From CAYJBH01 sp964368625 (GTDB lineage Bacteria; Bacillota; Clostridia; Oscillospirales; Ruminococcaceae): DNA of 64,000 nt. The notes under the pieces are model-generated. The model was not told where the DNA came from. It did no database searches and saw only the letters and a program-made list of their open reading frames with translations. Of the stretch, positions 17,274 through 25,592 are shown in pieces. The stretch is from the NCBI GenBank assembly GCA_964368625.1, contig CAYJBH010000003.1:54508-118507 (forward strand), given 5' to 3'. A program made the translations under genes and the position numbers. How positions within the stretch are numbered: position 1 is the stretch's first letter; the number at the start of each line of letters is the position of its first letter.

Positions 17274-19055
17274 TTATCGAACCCTACCTTCTATCTCGGC
17301 CTTAATCATTGAAATAAAGTCATTAATCGGCTTAACACCACCGTTAGATTCATTTCTTGGTGAACGAACCGCAACTGTTTCGTCAGCCATTTCTTTATCA
17401 CCTACTACCAACATATAGGGGATCTTCTCCAGCTGGGCTTCCCTGATCTTATAGCCCATCTTCTCACCGCGGCAATCACTGCTAACCCTTATACCTTCGT
17501 CAAAAAGCAGCTTTTCAAGCTTGGCCGCATACCCATGGTGAGCCTCGCTGATAGGAACAATTCTAACCTGTTCAGGCATCAACCAAATTGGCAGAGCGCC
17601 GGCATATTTTTCTATTAGTAAAGCTAGTGTACGTTCGTAGCAACCTATAGAGGTTCGATGGATAATATAGGGTGTGTGCGGGGCACCGTCATCACCAATA
17701 TATTCCATGCCAAATTTCTCAGCCAGTAACATATCTATCTGCAAGGTAATAAGTGTATCTTCCTTGCCATGAACATTTTTTATCTGGATATCAAGCTTGG
17801 GTCCGTAAAATGCGGCTTCATCAATGCCTTCAACGTAGTTAACGTTAAGCTCGCTTAATATTTTCTCCATAACAGATTCTGCTTCATTCCACTGCTCGGG
17901 AGTTCCTTCATATTTATCGGTGCGGCTAGGATCCCAACGGCTGAATCTATAGCTGCAATCCTTCTCTAAACCAAGTGTATCCAGCATATATCTTGCAAGT
18001 TCAAGACATCCTGCAAACTCCTCGGCAAGCTGGTCGGGTCGAACAATTAGATGTCCCTCACTTATGGTGAATTGGCGAAGACGAATAAGACCGTGCATCT
18101 CACCGCTGTCTTCATTTCTAAAGAGGGTACTGGTTTCACCTAGCCTCATTGGAAGATCTCTGTAGCTGCGTTTGCGGTTTAAAAATACCTGATACTGGAA
18201 GGGGCAGGTCATGGGTCGAAGCGCGAGGCAGTTTGCCTCATCGTTTTCAGCATCACCGATAACAAACATTCCATCACGGTAGTGACTCCAGTGGCCGCTA
18301 ACCTTATAGATATCACTTTTGCCCATTAAAGGAGTTTTAGTAAGAAGATAGCCACGACGGTACTCTTCATCCTCAACAAAGCGTTGCAACTGCTGAATTA
18401 CCCTTGCTCCTTTAGGTAGCATGATAGGCAGTCCTTGTCCAACAGCTTCAGCGGTAGTAAAATACTCAAGCTCACGGCCAATCTTGTTATGATCGCGCTT
18501 TTTGGCCTCCTCAACAGCTGCAAGATACTCCCTCAGCTCTTTCGGTTTTTCAAAAGCAATTCCGTAGATTCGCTGTAGCATCTTGTTTTTGCTGTCTCCA
18601 CGCCAATATGCTCCGGTTGAGCTGGTAAGCTTAACAGCTCCTATAGAACCGGTGTACGCAATATGAGGTCCGGCACACATATCGCAAAATTCTCCTTGTT
18701 GATAGAAAGAAACAACGGCATCATCTGCTAGGTCCATTACCATTTCAAGTTTATAAGGTTGGTCCTTTAACAGTTCAATTGCCTCAGCTTTGGTTTTTTC
18801 AAAGCGTTCGATTTTTAAATTTTCTTTAGTGATTTTAACCATCTCGGCTTCAATTTCTGGTAAAATCTCCTCGGTGAACCTAACATCACAATCAATATCG
18901 TAATAAAAGCCGTTAGAAATAGCGGGGCCTATTGCAAGAGCAGCAGAAGGGTAAAGCCGCTTTACCGCCTGTGCTAGTATATGTGAACCTGTATGCCAAA
19001 AGGCTTCCTTACACTGTGAAAACTCAACCTTTTCGCCATTTTCAAGTAGTACCAT
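17274..19055 (-). CDS. thrS: Threonine-tRNA ligase lacking the TGS domain
   Basis: 593 residues against about 640 for typical bacterial enzymes. The N-terminal TGS domain is absent: the editing domain starts almost at once (FWHTGSHILAQAVKRLYP, about 19-36; HTGSH and GEFCDMCAGPH carry editing-site histidines and cysteine). The class II core has MTCPFQ (zinc cysteine), SEGHLIV (zinc histidine) and YIIHRTSIG; the anticodon-binding domain closes the protein. MTCPFQ replaces the common NCPHH. Ribosome site AAAGG 9 bases before ATG. The leader is only about 35 bases, so there is no T-box. Confidence 0.95.
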   Translation of the reverse strand: MVLLENGEKVEFSQCKEAFWHTGSHILAQAVKRLYPSAALAIGPAISNGFYYDIDCDVRFTEEILPEIEAEMVKITKENLKIERFEKTKAEAIELLKDQPYKLEMVMDLADDAVVSFYQQGEFCDMCAGPHIAYTGSIGAVKLTSSTGAYWRGDSKNKMLQRIYGIAFEKPKELREYLAAVEEAKKRDHNKIGRELEYFTTAEAVGQGLPIMLPKGARVIQQLQRFVEDEEYRRGYLLTKTPLMGKSDIYKVSGHWSHYRDGMFVIGDAENDEANCLALRPMTCPFQYQVFLNRKRSYRDLPMRLGETSTLFRNEDSGEMHGLIRLRQFTISEGHLIVRPDQLAEEFAGCLELARYMLDTLGLEKDCSYRFSRWDPSRTDKYEGTPEQWNEAESVMEKILSELNVNYVEGIDEAAFYGPKLDIQIKNVHGKEDTLITLQIDMLLAEKFGMEYIGDDGAPHTPYIIHRTSIGCYERTLALLIEKYAGALPIWLMPEQVRIVPISEAHHGYAAKLEKLLFDEGIRVSSDCRGEKMGYKIREAQLEKIPYMLVVGDKEMADETVAVRSPRNESNGGVKPINDFISMIKAEIEGRVR

Positions 19056-19095
19056 ATGCCATTACCTTTCAAAAGTATATAAATTTTTATTTTTT

Positions 19096-19124
19096 ATTTT
19101 AACATATTAATACAACAATTGCAA
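19096..19124 (-). promoter_or_regulatory. thrS promoter (shares -35 box with rny promoter P1)
   Basis: Read on the minus strand: TTGCAA (19124-19119), 17-bp spacer, TAAAAT (19101-19096). The TTGCAA hexamer is its own reverse complement and is also the -35 box of a plus-strand promoter. Confidence 0.55.
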
Positions 19125-19147
19125 GTTTGAAAGAAATGTGGTATAAT
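19119..19147 (+). promoter_or_regulatory. rny promoter P1
   Basis: TTGCAA (19119-19124), 17-bp spacer, TATAAT (19142-19147) with TGG directly before the -10, an extended -10. It shares its -35 hexamer with the divergent thrS promoter. Confidence 0.6.
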
Positions 19148-19217
19148 ATAAATGCATAATGATTATATGGAACACATCAAATATTTCACCGTTTGCTCAC
19201 ATTCACGAAAAATTGTA

Positions 19218-19247
19218 TTGACAAAATACTGCAAATTTTGTTATCAT
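19218..19247 (+). promoter_or_regulatory. rny promoter P2
   Basis: TTGACA (19218-19223), 18-bp spacer, TATCAT (19242-19247), about 75 bp before the rny ATG. Together with P1 it gives two tandem promoters for rny. Confidence 0.5.
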
Positions 19248-19323
19248 TATATGGTATAGATTATTTGGGTAGATTTCCGTTAATTAATACGCATAAACAC
19301 CAACAATTTAAGGAGTTACAGAT

Positions 19324-20874
19324 ATGCCACCGTTAGGATATGTGGCGATAGCTGTATTAGTTTTGATTGCCGCCGTTGTGGCTTTCATACTGGGTACATT
19401 CTATCGAAGAAAGGGCGATGAAAATATCATCGGAAGTGCAAAAGAACAGGCTACTAAACTATTAAATGATGCAATGAAGCAAGCAGAACAGCGACGTAAA
19501 GAGGCCAGTATTGAGGCGAAAGATGAGGCCTTTAAGTTAAGAAGTGAAGCCGAAAAGGAAGCGAAGGAACGACGCGCTGAGGTTCAAAGGGGCGAACGCC
19601 GACTAGATCAAAAAGAAAGCGCTTTAGATAAGCGTATTGCAACCCAAGAAAAGAAGGAAGAGGATTTAAAACAACGCTCTGAGCTTTTGGAAGCAAGGCT
19701 GTCAGAGGTTGAACAGATCAAGGAACATCAACTTTCCAAGCTAGAGCAGGTTGCCGGAATGTCTACAGAATCAGCAAGAACATTGCTGCTACAGCAGATA
19801 GATGAAAACTTGGCACATGAAAAAGCTGTAAAAATTTCTGCCTATGATATGCAGTGTAAAGAGGATTGCGATCGTCTTGCACGGGAGCATATATCGGCGG
19901 CTATTTCGCGTTGTGCTGCAGATCATGCTAGCGAGGTAACTGTATCGGTAATTCCAATTGCAAACGACGATCTTAAGGGTCGCATAATTGGCCGTGAAGG
20001 TAGGAACATACGCGCCCTTGAAACTGCTACCGGTGTTGAACTTATTATTGATGACACACCTGAAGCAATAACAATTTCGAGTTTTGACCCGGTTCGCCGT
20101 GAAGTAGCACGTCAAACAATAGAAAAGTTAATTCTGGACGGGAGAATTCATCCAGCTAGGATTGAAGAAATGGCAGAGAAGTGCCGTAAAGAAATAAACC
20201 AGGTTATTAAGAGAGAGGGCGAAAAGGCTGTTATGGATGCCTGTGTAAACGGTCTTCACCCGGATCTTGTAAGATTAATAGGTAGACTTAAATACCGTAC
20301 CAGTTATGGTCAAAATGTTTTAAAGCATTCTCTTGAAGTTAGTTTTTTAAGTGGGCTACTTGCAGCAGAACTTGGTATTAATGTTCCACAGGCAAGACGT
20401 GCCGGACTGCTTCATGACATTGGAAAAGCTATGGATCACGAGGTTGAAGGGACACATGTATCCATCGGCGTTGATCTTGCAAAAAAATATAAAGAAAATC
20501 AAAATATCATTCATGCCATCGAAGCACACCATAGCGATGTTCCTGCAACTACTCCGCTTGCATTTATTGTTATGGCCGCTGATGCTATCAGCGCTGCAAG
20601 ACCCGGTGCAAGGCGTGAAAACCTAGAGAGTTATATAAAACGTTTAGAGAGCCTTGAAGAGATTGGTAAAGGGTTTGAAGGGGTTGAGACATGTTTTGCT
20701 CTTCAGGCAGGCCGTGAGGTTAGGATTATGGTTAAGCCGGAGAATATCAGTGATGATCAGATAGTAATCATGGCACGCGATATTGCTAAAAAGGTTGAGG
20801 ATGAACTAACATACCCCGGACAGATTAAGGTTAATGTTATTCGTGAAAGTCGTGCTACTGAGTACGCTAAATAA
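19324..20874 (+). CDS. rny: Ribonuclease Y
   Basis: 516 residues, standard length. Membrane-anchored endoribonuclease that starts messenger decay in Gram-positive bacteria. A single transmembrane helix at about 5-27, a long charged coiled coil (about 40-195), a KH domain around IIGREGRNIRALETATGVELIIDD (about 222-245) and an HD domain with LLHDIGKAMDHE near 365 and AHHSD near 402. AAGGAG precedes the ATG. It heads a group with pduL and hom-thrB-lysC, 21 bases upstream of the next gene. Confidence 0.96.
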   Translation: MPPLGYVAIAVLVLIAAVVAFILGTFYRRKGDENIIGSAKEQATKLLNDAMKQAEQRRKEASIEAKDEAFKLRSEAEKEAKERRAEVQRGERRLDQKESALDKRIATQEKKEEDLKQRSELLEARLSEVEQIKEHQLSKLEQVAGMSTESARTLLLQQIDENLAHEKAVKISAYDMQCKEDCDRLAREHISAAISRCAADHASEVTVSVIPIANDDLKGRIIGREGRNIRALETATGVELIIDDTPEAITISSFDPVRREVARQTIEKLILDGRIHPARIEEMAEKCRKEINQVIKREGEKAVMDACVNGLHPDLVRLIGRLKYRTSYGQNVLKHSLEVSFLSGLLAAELGINVPQARRAGLLHDIGKAMDHEVEGTHVSIGVDLAKKYKENQNIIHAIEAHHSDVPATTPLAFIVMAADAISAARPGARRENLESYIKRLESLEEIGKGFEGVETCFALQAGREVRIMVKPENISDDQIVIMARDIAKKVEDELTYPGQIKVNVIRESRATEYAK

Positions 20875-20895
20875 AGAAATATTAGGAGAAATAAA

Positions 20896-21459
20896 ATGAA
20901 TGTAATGGTTGAAACATCGGCACGTCACATCCATGTGTCGAAGGAAGATTTAGAAGCTCTTTTTGGTGCAGGTTATGAGTTAAATAATAAGAAAGAGCTT
21001 TCTCAGCCGGGACAATATGTATGTCACGAACGTTTAACAGTTGTAGGCCCAAAACGTGAAATTCCGGGGGTATCAATTCTGGGACCTGTTCGTCCCGCAA
21101 CCCAGGTTGAAATTTCTCTTACCGATGCCAGAAGCATTGGAGTTGCGGCTCCGATAAGGGAATCAGGAAATGTAGCCGGTTCGCCTGGTTGCGTACTAAA
21201 AGGGCCAGCCGGAGAGATTACACTTTCTGAGGGAGTTATTGTAGCAAAGCGCCACCTACATTGCACACCAGAAACTGCAGAAAAATTTGGTATTACCGAT
21301 AAACAAATTATTGGTATTGAGTGTGGAGAGAATGAGCGCAAGGTTGTATTTGGAGATGTTGTTGTAAGGGTTGCAGCATCATTTGCGGATGCGGTACATA
21401 TTGATACCGATGAATCTAATGCAGCCGGCGGTCCTTTAACAGGAAAAGTAGTTAAATAA
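20896..21459 (+). CDS. pduL: PduL-type phosphate acyltransferase
   Basis: 187 residues. PduL enzymes exchange acyl-CoA and acyl-phosphate using two zinc ions. Metal-ligand histidines are in ETSARHIHVS near residue 6 and AKRHLHC near residue 117, with HIDTDESNAA near the C-terminus. No targeting extension precedes the catalytic start and no microcompartment shell genes lie nearby, so it likely acts as a cytosolic phosphotransacetylase (evolutionarily an alternative to Pta). The ribosome site is AGGAG; hom follows after 18 bases. Substrate (acetyl or propionyl) cannot be read from sequence. Confidence 0.9.
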   Translation: MNVMVETSARHIHVSKEDLEALFGAGYELNNKKELSQPGQYVCHERLTVVGPKREIPGVSILGPVRPATQVEISLTDARSIGVAAPIRESGNVAGSPGCVLKGPAGEITLSEGVIVAKRHLHCTPETAEKFGITDKQIIGIECGENERKVVFGDVVVRVAASFADAVHIDTDESNAAGGPLTGKVVK

Positions 21460-21477
21460 TTTATTGGAGTTGGTTAG

Positions 21478-22524
21478 ATGATTAAAGTTGCAATACTCGG
21501 TTTTGGTATTGTGGGAAGCGGAGTTTACGAGCTTTTGAATAATAACGGTAAACTTGTTGCTGATAAAGCAGGTAAAACAATCGAAATTAAAAGGGTGCTT
21601 GATATTAGAGACTTTTCAGATCATCCCAGTAATACGATGTTTACAACTAATATCGACGAGATTAATTCAGATGCTGAAATTTCCATCGTTGTTGAAACGA
21701 TGGGAGGAGTTGAGCCTGCATATGGATATGTTAAATCAGCTTTGCTTGCTGGGAAATCGGTAGTTACCTCCAACAAACAACTGGTTGCAGAACATGGAAC
21801 AGAGCTAATCAAAATTGCTAAAGAAAAAGGCATTTGCTTTTTATTTGAGGCGAGTGTTGGTGGCGGAACACCCATCATATCACCACTGCATAGATCGCTT
21901 ATAGCAAACCGTATTAATGCAGTTTATGGCATAGTTAACGGTACAACCAACTATATCTTAGGAAGAATGGAAGAGGTTGGACTATCATACGATGATGCTT
22001 TAGCAGAAGCTCAGAAACTTGGTTTTGCAGAGGCTAATCCATCGGCCGATATAGATGGTATTGATGCACTTCGCAAGCTAAGCATACTTGCATCAATTTC
22101 ATTCGGAAAATATTTATCACCAGATAAAATACCTACAGTAGGAATAAGAAATATTACAGCTAGCGACATTTCCAGTGCAGTAGAACGTGGTATGTCGGTT
22201 AAACTCGTTGCATATGCAAGAGAGGATGGGAATACACTTTATTGTGGTGTTGCACCATTGCTTGTACCAAAATCAAACATATTAGCATCGATTAACGGTG
22301 TTTATAATGGGGTTGTAGCTAAATGTGATATGCTAGGCGACGTATTATTTTATGGCCAAGGTGCTGGAGGAATAGCAACGGCTAGTGCAGTTGTTTCAGA
22401 TATTGCAGAGTGCAGCATAATAGGAACCAAAATTCATGATACCCTTTACTGGGGAGAACAACAATATGAAAACATTGCAGCTGCTGTAGCACCGCTTTCA
22501 ACACTATCTGATGTGGTGGTGTAG
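21478..22524 (+). CDS. hom: Homoserine dehydrogenase (short form without ACT domain)
   Basis: 348 residues. Reduces aspartate semialdehyde to homoserine with NAD(P)H. N-terminal Rossmann motif GFGIVGSGV near residue 8, TSNKQLVAEHG near 97, and the catalytic signature GIVNGTTNYILGRM near 150 with ANPSADIDGIDALRK (lysine near residue 200). The family's C-terminal ACT domain (to about 430 residues) is missing, so threonine feedback is probably not exerted through the usual domain. The stop abuts the thrB ATG. Confidence 0.94.
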   Translation: MIKVAILGFGIVGSGVYELLNNNGKLVADKAGKTIEIKRVLDIRDFSDHPSNTMFTTNIDEINSDAEISIVVETMGGVEPAYGYVKSALLAGKSVVTSNKQLVAEHGTELIKIAKEKGICFLFEASVGGGTPIISPLHRSLIANRINAVYGIVNGTTNYILGRMEEVGLSYDDALAEAQKLGFAEANPSADIDGIDALRKLSILASISFGKYLSPDKIPTVGIRNITASDISSAVERGMSVKLVAYAREDGNTLYCGVAPLLVPKSNILASINGVYNGVVAKCDMLGDVLFYGQGAGGIATASAVVSDIAECSIIGTKIHDTLYWGEQQYENIAAAVAPLSTLSDVVV

Positions 22525-23421
22525 ATGTATTCGGTAGAAGTAGCGGCAACATCTGCTAATATTGGTTCGGGATTTGATAGCTTAGGGTTAGCGCTAAGTA
22601 TACACAATCGTATTATGGCAGAAGAGTTTGATGGAATAGAAATTACAGCAGCACCGGGGGCAAGCAAATCGGAAGACAATCTTATATATTCAACGGTTAA
22701 AAGTCTTTACGAGCTGTGCGGACGACAGTTTAAAGGCCTTAGGATAATAGAACAGCCGGCAATACCGTCAACCCGAGGCCTGGGTTCATCATCTGCTTGT
22801 ATAGTTTCGGCATTGCTACTTGCAAATGAGATGATGGGGCATCCGCTTTCAGATAGCGAACTATTAAATCATGCTACCGAACTAGAGGGGCATCCAGATA
22901 ACGTTGCACCAGCGCTTCTGGGAGGTTTTGTTACAGGGGTATTTGATGAGGGTGTTTTACATTATCATCGTAAACCAATTAGCGAACATCTTTGTTTTGT
23001 AGCATTCGTTCCACCTTTTAAACTTCCAACGGTAAAGGCAAGGGAGGTGCTCCCAAAAACCTTACCATTTGCAGATGCAGTATATAATATTGGTAGAAGT
23101 GCATTAGCCACTGCTGCTTTTTGTGAGGGAAGGTATGATTTACTTGAAATAGCAACAAGAGACCGCGTTCAGCAGCAGTATAGATTACCGTTGATCAGAG
23201 GCGGGGATAAAATATTTGAACTGTGCCCAAGTTGGGGTGCACGAACGGTGTATATTAGTGGTGCCGGACCGACCATAATGGCGGTTGTTACTGCTGATCA
23301 CCTAAAAACATTTTTAGAGCTGGCAGAGAATGGTATAAAGGAAAATCCTGAAATTAGTGATTACGACATTATGCGTCTCTCGCCGTCTAACGATAAGCCA
23401 AGAGTACGGAGAATTGATTAA
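22525..23421 (+). CDS. thrB: Homoserine kinase
   Basis: 298 residues, GHMP kinase superfamily. Phosphorylates homoserine for threonine synthesis. SANIGSGFDSLGLAL near residue 10, ATP loop STRGLGSSSACIVSALLLANE (about 86-105), ELEGHPDNVAPALLGGF near 124, and the C-terminal SGAGPTIMAV near 246. It starts at the base after the hom stop, and its end overlaps the lysC ATG (TAATG), so all three are coupled. Threonine synthase (thrC) is not in the window. Confidence 0.94.
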   Translation: MYSVEVAATSANIGSGFDSLGLALSIHNRIMAEEFDGIEITAAPGASKSEDNLIYSTVKSLYELCGRQFKGLRIIEQPAIPSTRGLGSSSACIVSALLLANEMMGHPLSDSELLNHATELEGHPDNVAPALLGGFVTGVFDEGVLHYHRKPISEHLCFVAFVPPFKLPTVKAREVLPKTLPFADAVYNIGRSALATAAFCEGRYDLLEIATRDRVQQQYRLPLIRGGDKIFELCPSWGARTVYISGAGPTIMAVVTADHLKTFLELAENGIKENPEISDYDIMRLSPSNDKPRVRRID

Positions 23422-24629
23422 TGGCACTTATTGTACAGAAATTTGGAGGAAGCTCGGTAGCCGATAAGGAAAAGATTTTCAGGGTTGCCAAAATTGTTGC
23501 CGCCACCTATTCCGCAGGTAACAGCGTAGCTGTTGTGGTTTCGGCACAGGGAGATACTACCGACGAGCTAATTGAAAAGTTCGACGAAATCACTCAAAAG
23601 CCCGCACTGCGTGAAAGAGATGCATTGCTTGCTGCAGGAGAACAGATATCTGCTGCGCTACTTGCATCGGCACTTATTGAACTCGGATATTCGGCAATGT
23701 CTCTAACCGGATGGCAGGCAGGATTTGTTACCGACCGTCATCACACAAGGGCAAGGATTAAACGCCTTGATCCGGAAAGAGTAGAGAACGAGTTAGCAAA
23801 AAATCAGATTGTTATTATAGCTGGTTTTCAGGGTATAGACAGCCTTGATGATGTAACCACATTAGGGCGAGGCGGAAGCGATACCAGCGCTGTTGCGGTG
23901 GCCGTTGCACTTAAGGCAGATAGATGCCAGATATTTACCGATGTTGAAGGTGTTTATACCTCAGATCCACGAATAGTAAAAAACGCACAAAAGCTAGACG
24001 ATATTACCTTTGATGAAATGCTGGAATTAGCGTCACTTGGTGCACAGGTATTAAACAATCGCTCGGTAGAGCTTGCAAAGAAATTTGGAGTAGAGCTGGA
24101 GGTTTTATCCAGCATAACAAATAATCCCGGAACTATTGTTAAGGAGGTAACTGACGAAGTGGAAGGTATGTTGATTAAGGGTGTCGCTAAGGACACAAAT
24201 GTTGCTGTTTTCTCGGTTATTGGTGTGAAGGATGAGCCCGGTACTTCCTTTAAACTTTTTTCTCATCTTGCACAGCATAAGATAAATGTAGATATTATTC
24301 TTCAGAGCGTGGGACGTGATCTAACAAAGGATATCTCATTTACTGTTCCCGGAAACGAAAAGGAGACTGCAACCGCTATAGTCGAAGAATTTAAAGCAAA
24401 AATCGGTGCAAAGGAAATCGTGATTTCCGAAGATGTTGCTAAGGTCTCTATCGTTGGTGCCGGCATGCAAAGCCATAGTGGTGTGGCTTCACGTATGTTT
24501 GAAGCTCTTTACGAAGCAGGGATTAATATTCGTATGATATCAACAAGTGAAATAAAGATATCGGTTCTTATTAATAAAGCCGATACGGATAAAGCTGTAA
24601 TAGCTGTTCATGACGCTTTTATTAACTAA
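23421..24629 (+). CDS. lysC: Aspartate kinase
   Basis: 402 residues. First step of the aspartate pathway to lysine, threonine and methionine. VQKFGGSSV at the N-terminus, TTLGRGGSDTSAVAVA near residue 150, then two C-terminal ACT domains (about 265-400), including HSGVASRMFEALYEAGINI. An internal in-frame ATG near 24168 could give the separate regulatory beta subunit known from Bacillus LysC; no clear ribosome site for that was verified. Terminator downstream at 24671. Confidence 0.94.
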   Translation: MALIVQKFGGSSVADKEKIFRVAKIVAATYSAGNSVAVVVSAQGDTTDELIEKFDEITQKPALRERDALLAAGEQISAALLASALIELGYSAMSLTGWQAGFVTDRHHTRARIKRLDPERVENELAKNQIVIIAGFQGIDSLDDVTTLGRGGSDTSAVAVAVALKADRCQIFTDVEGVYTSDPRIVKNAQKLDDITFDEMLELASLGAQVLNNRSVELAKKFGVELEVLSSITNNPGTIVKEVTDEVEGMLIKGVAKDTNVAVFSVIGVKDEPGTSFKLFSHLAQHKINVDIILQSVGRDLTKDISFTVPGNEKETATAIVEEFKAKIGAKEIVISEDVAKVSIVGAGMQSHSGVASRMFEALYEAGINIRMISTSEIKISVLINKADTDKAVIAVHDAFIN

Positions 24630-24670
24630 TTTTATTTAAACTGAATAAAGTCTATTAAGCAACATATACT

Positions 24671-24698
24671 AACCCCGTACTCAATTAGGTGCGGGGTT
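24671..24698 (+). terminator. Terminator after lysC
   Basis: AACCCCGTAC (24671-24680), 8-base loop, GTGCGGGGTT (24689-24698) with one wobble pair, followed by TAACTGTTG. It ends the rny-to-lysC group. The T-tract is short. Confidence 0.65.
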
Positions 24699-24699
24699 T

Positions 24700-24983
24700 A
24701 ACTGTTGTAAATCCCCGACAGTTAACAGGTTAAGAGAATAAACATTTTATCGGAAATAAATACTAAGCTATGTGTAAGCTACAAAGCTAAGTAACTAATT
24801 TTTATAAAATGATAATTCCGATAAACTGATAAATGTCGATTGTTCTATGAACGGCTCTTAACAATATTTGATGGAATACCGTCAAAAAGAGTTAAACAGC
24901 GAAGGTTCAAATATAAACCCTGCATCTAAATGGGTTCATGTATTAATGCACGGTAGATAAATTCATTTAGGAGTATGAATTAG
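24700..24983 (+). other. Structured non-coding stretch before a small lipoprotein gene
   Basis: No gene seen. It holds a 10-bp perfect inverted repeat TTTATCGGAA (24746-24755) / TTCCGATAAA (24816-24825) enclosing three AAGCTA copies (24765, 24776, 24784); a hairpin TTGATGG-AATA-CCGTCAA (24868-24885, one wobble); and a hairpin AACCC/GGGTT (24916-24936). The structures sit in series just before the AGGAG site (24970) of the next gene. No known riboswitch consensus was recognised and no convincing promoter was found. Confidence 0.45.
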
Positions 24984-25526
24984 ATGAAAAAGATTATGCC
25001 AATAGCGGTTTTGAGCTGTTTTGCAGCATTAACATTTGTTGGATGTATGGAAACGCAAACACCGCATACAACAAGCACAGAGGTAAAACCGCAAAGTACT
25101 GTCTCTGAAAATATTACAGATGAGGCAATGAGTGGAGGAAGTGATAACTCCTCTAGCGAAGATATTAAAGATGAAGGTAACTCTATCTCTTCAAGTGTAA
25201 CAGGAAGCAGTTCTGAAATGATGACTGAAGAAATGTATGAGGTGGAAATAGACAACCAAACCGGAAGTGATATATACGGACTTCAATATAGCATAACAGG
25301 GAGTGATAACTGGGCAGAGGAATATTCAGGTGAACCCCTTACTAATGGAAATAGCACACAGATAACAATCCCAAAAGGTGAAGAGGGAGAGATGTTTGAT
25401 ATTCGAGCTTACGACAACCAAGAGATGAGCGGTGATGGCTGGATATTTCCGGAAATTGATTTTACAAACGATGGGCGAATTGTTTTAAGATATAAAGATA
25501 ATGCTCCGGATTATGAATACGGCTAA
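24984..25526 (+). CDS. Small secreted lipoprotein of unknown function
   Basis: 180 residues. A lipoprotein signal peptide with lipobox FVGC puts the acylated cysteine near residue 21. A serine/acid/threonine-rich linker follows (to about residue 85), then a compact C-terminal domain of about 95 residues starting EVEIDNQTGSDIYGLQYS, with many asparagines, aromatic and acidic residues that suggest a beta-sandwich. No family was recognised. AGGAG lies 10 bases before the ATG. The gene stands alone between two terminators. Confidence 0.7.
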   Translation: MKKIMPIAVLSCFAALTFVGCMETQTPHTTSTEVKPQSTVSENITDEAMSGGSDNSSSEDIKDEGNSISSSVTGSSSEMMTEEMYEVEIDNQTGSDIYGLQYSITGSDNWAEEYSGEPLTNGNSTQITIPKGEEGEMFDIRAYDNQEMSGDGWIFPEIDFTNDGRIVLRYKDNAPDYEYG

Positions 25527-25534
25527 AATAAAAG

Positions 25535-25563
25535 GCTGTGACGATAAATTATTTCGTCACAGC
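25535..25563. terminator. Bidirectional terminator between lipoprotein and uracil permease genes
   Basis: GCTGTGACGA (25535-25544), 9-base loop, TCGTCACAGC (25554-25563): a perfect 10-bp stem flanked by AAAAG on the left and TCTTTTAG on the right, serving both convergent genes. Confidence 0.85.
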
Positions 25564-25592
25564 TCTTTTAGTATAAGTATTAAATTGTGTTA

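Noticed and set aside
20896..21459. Part of a bacterial microcompartment operon
   Set aside because: No shell protein or signature enzyme genes in the window; flanks are rny and amino-acid genes.
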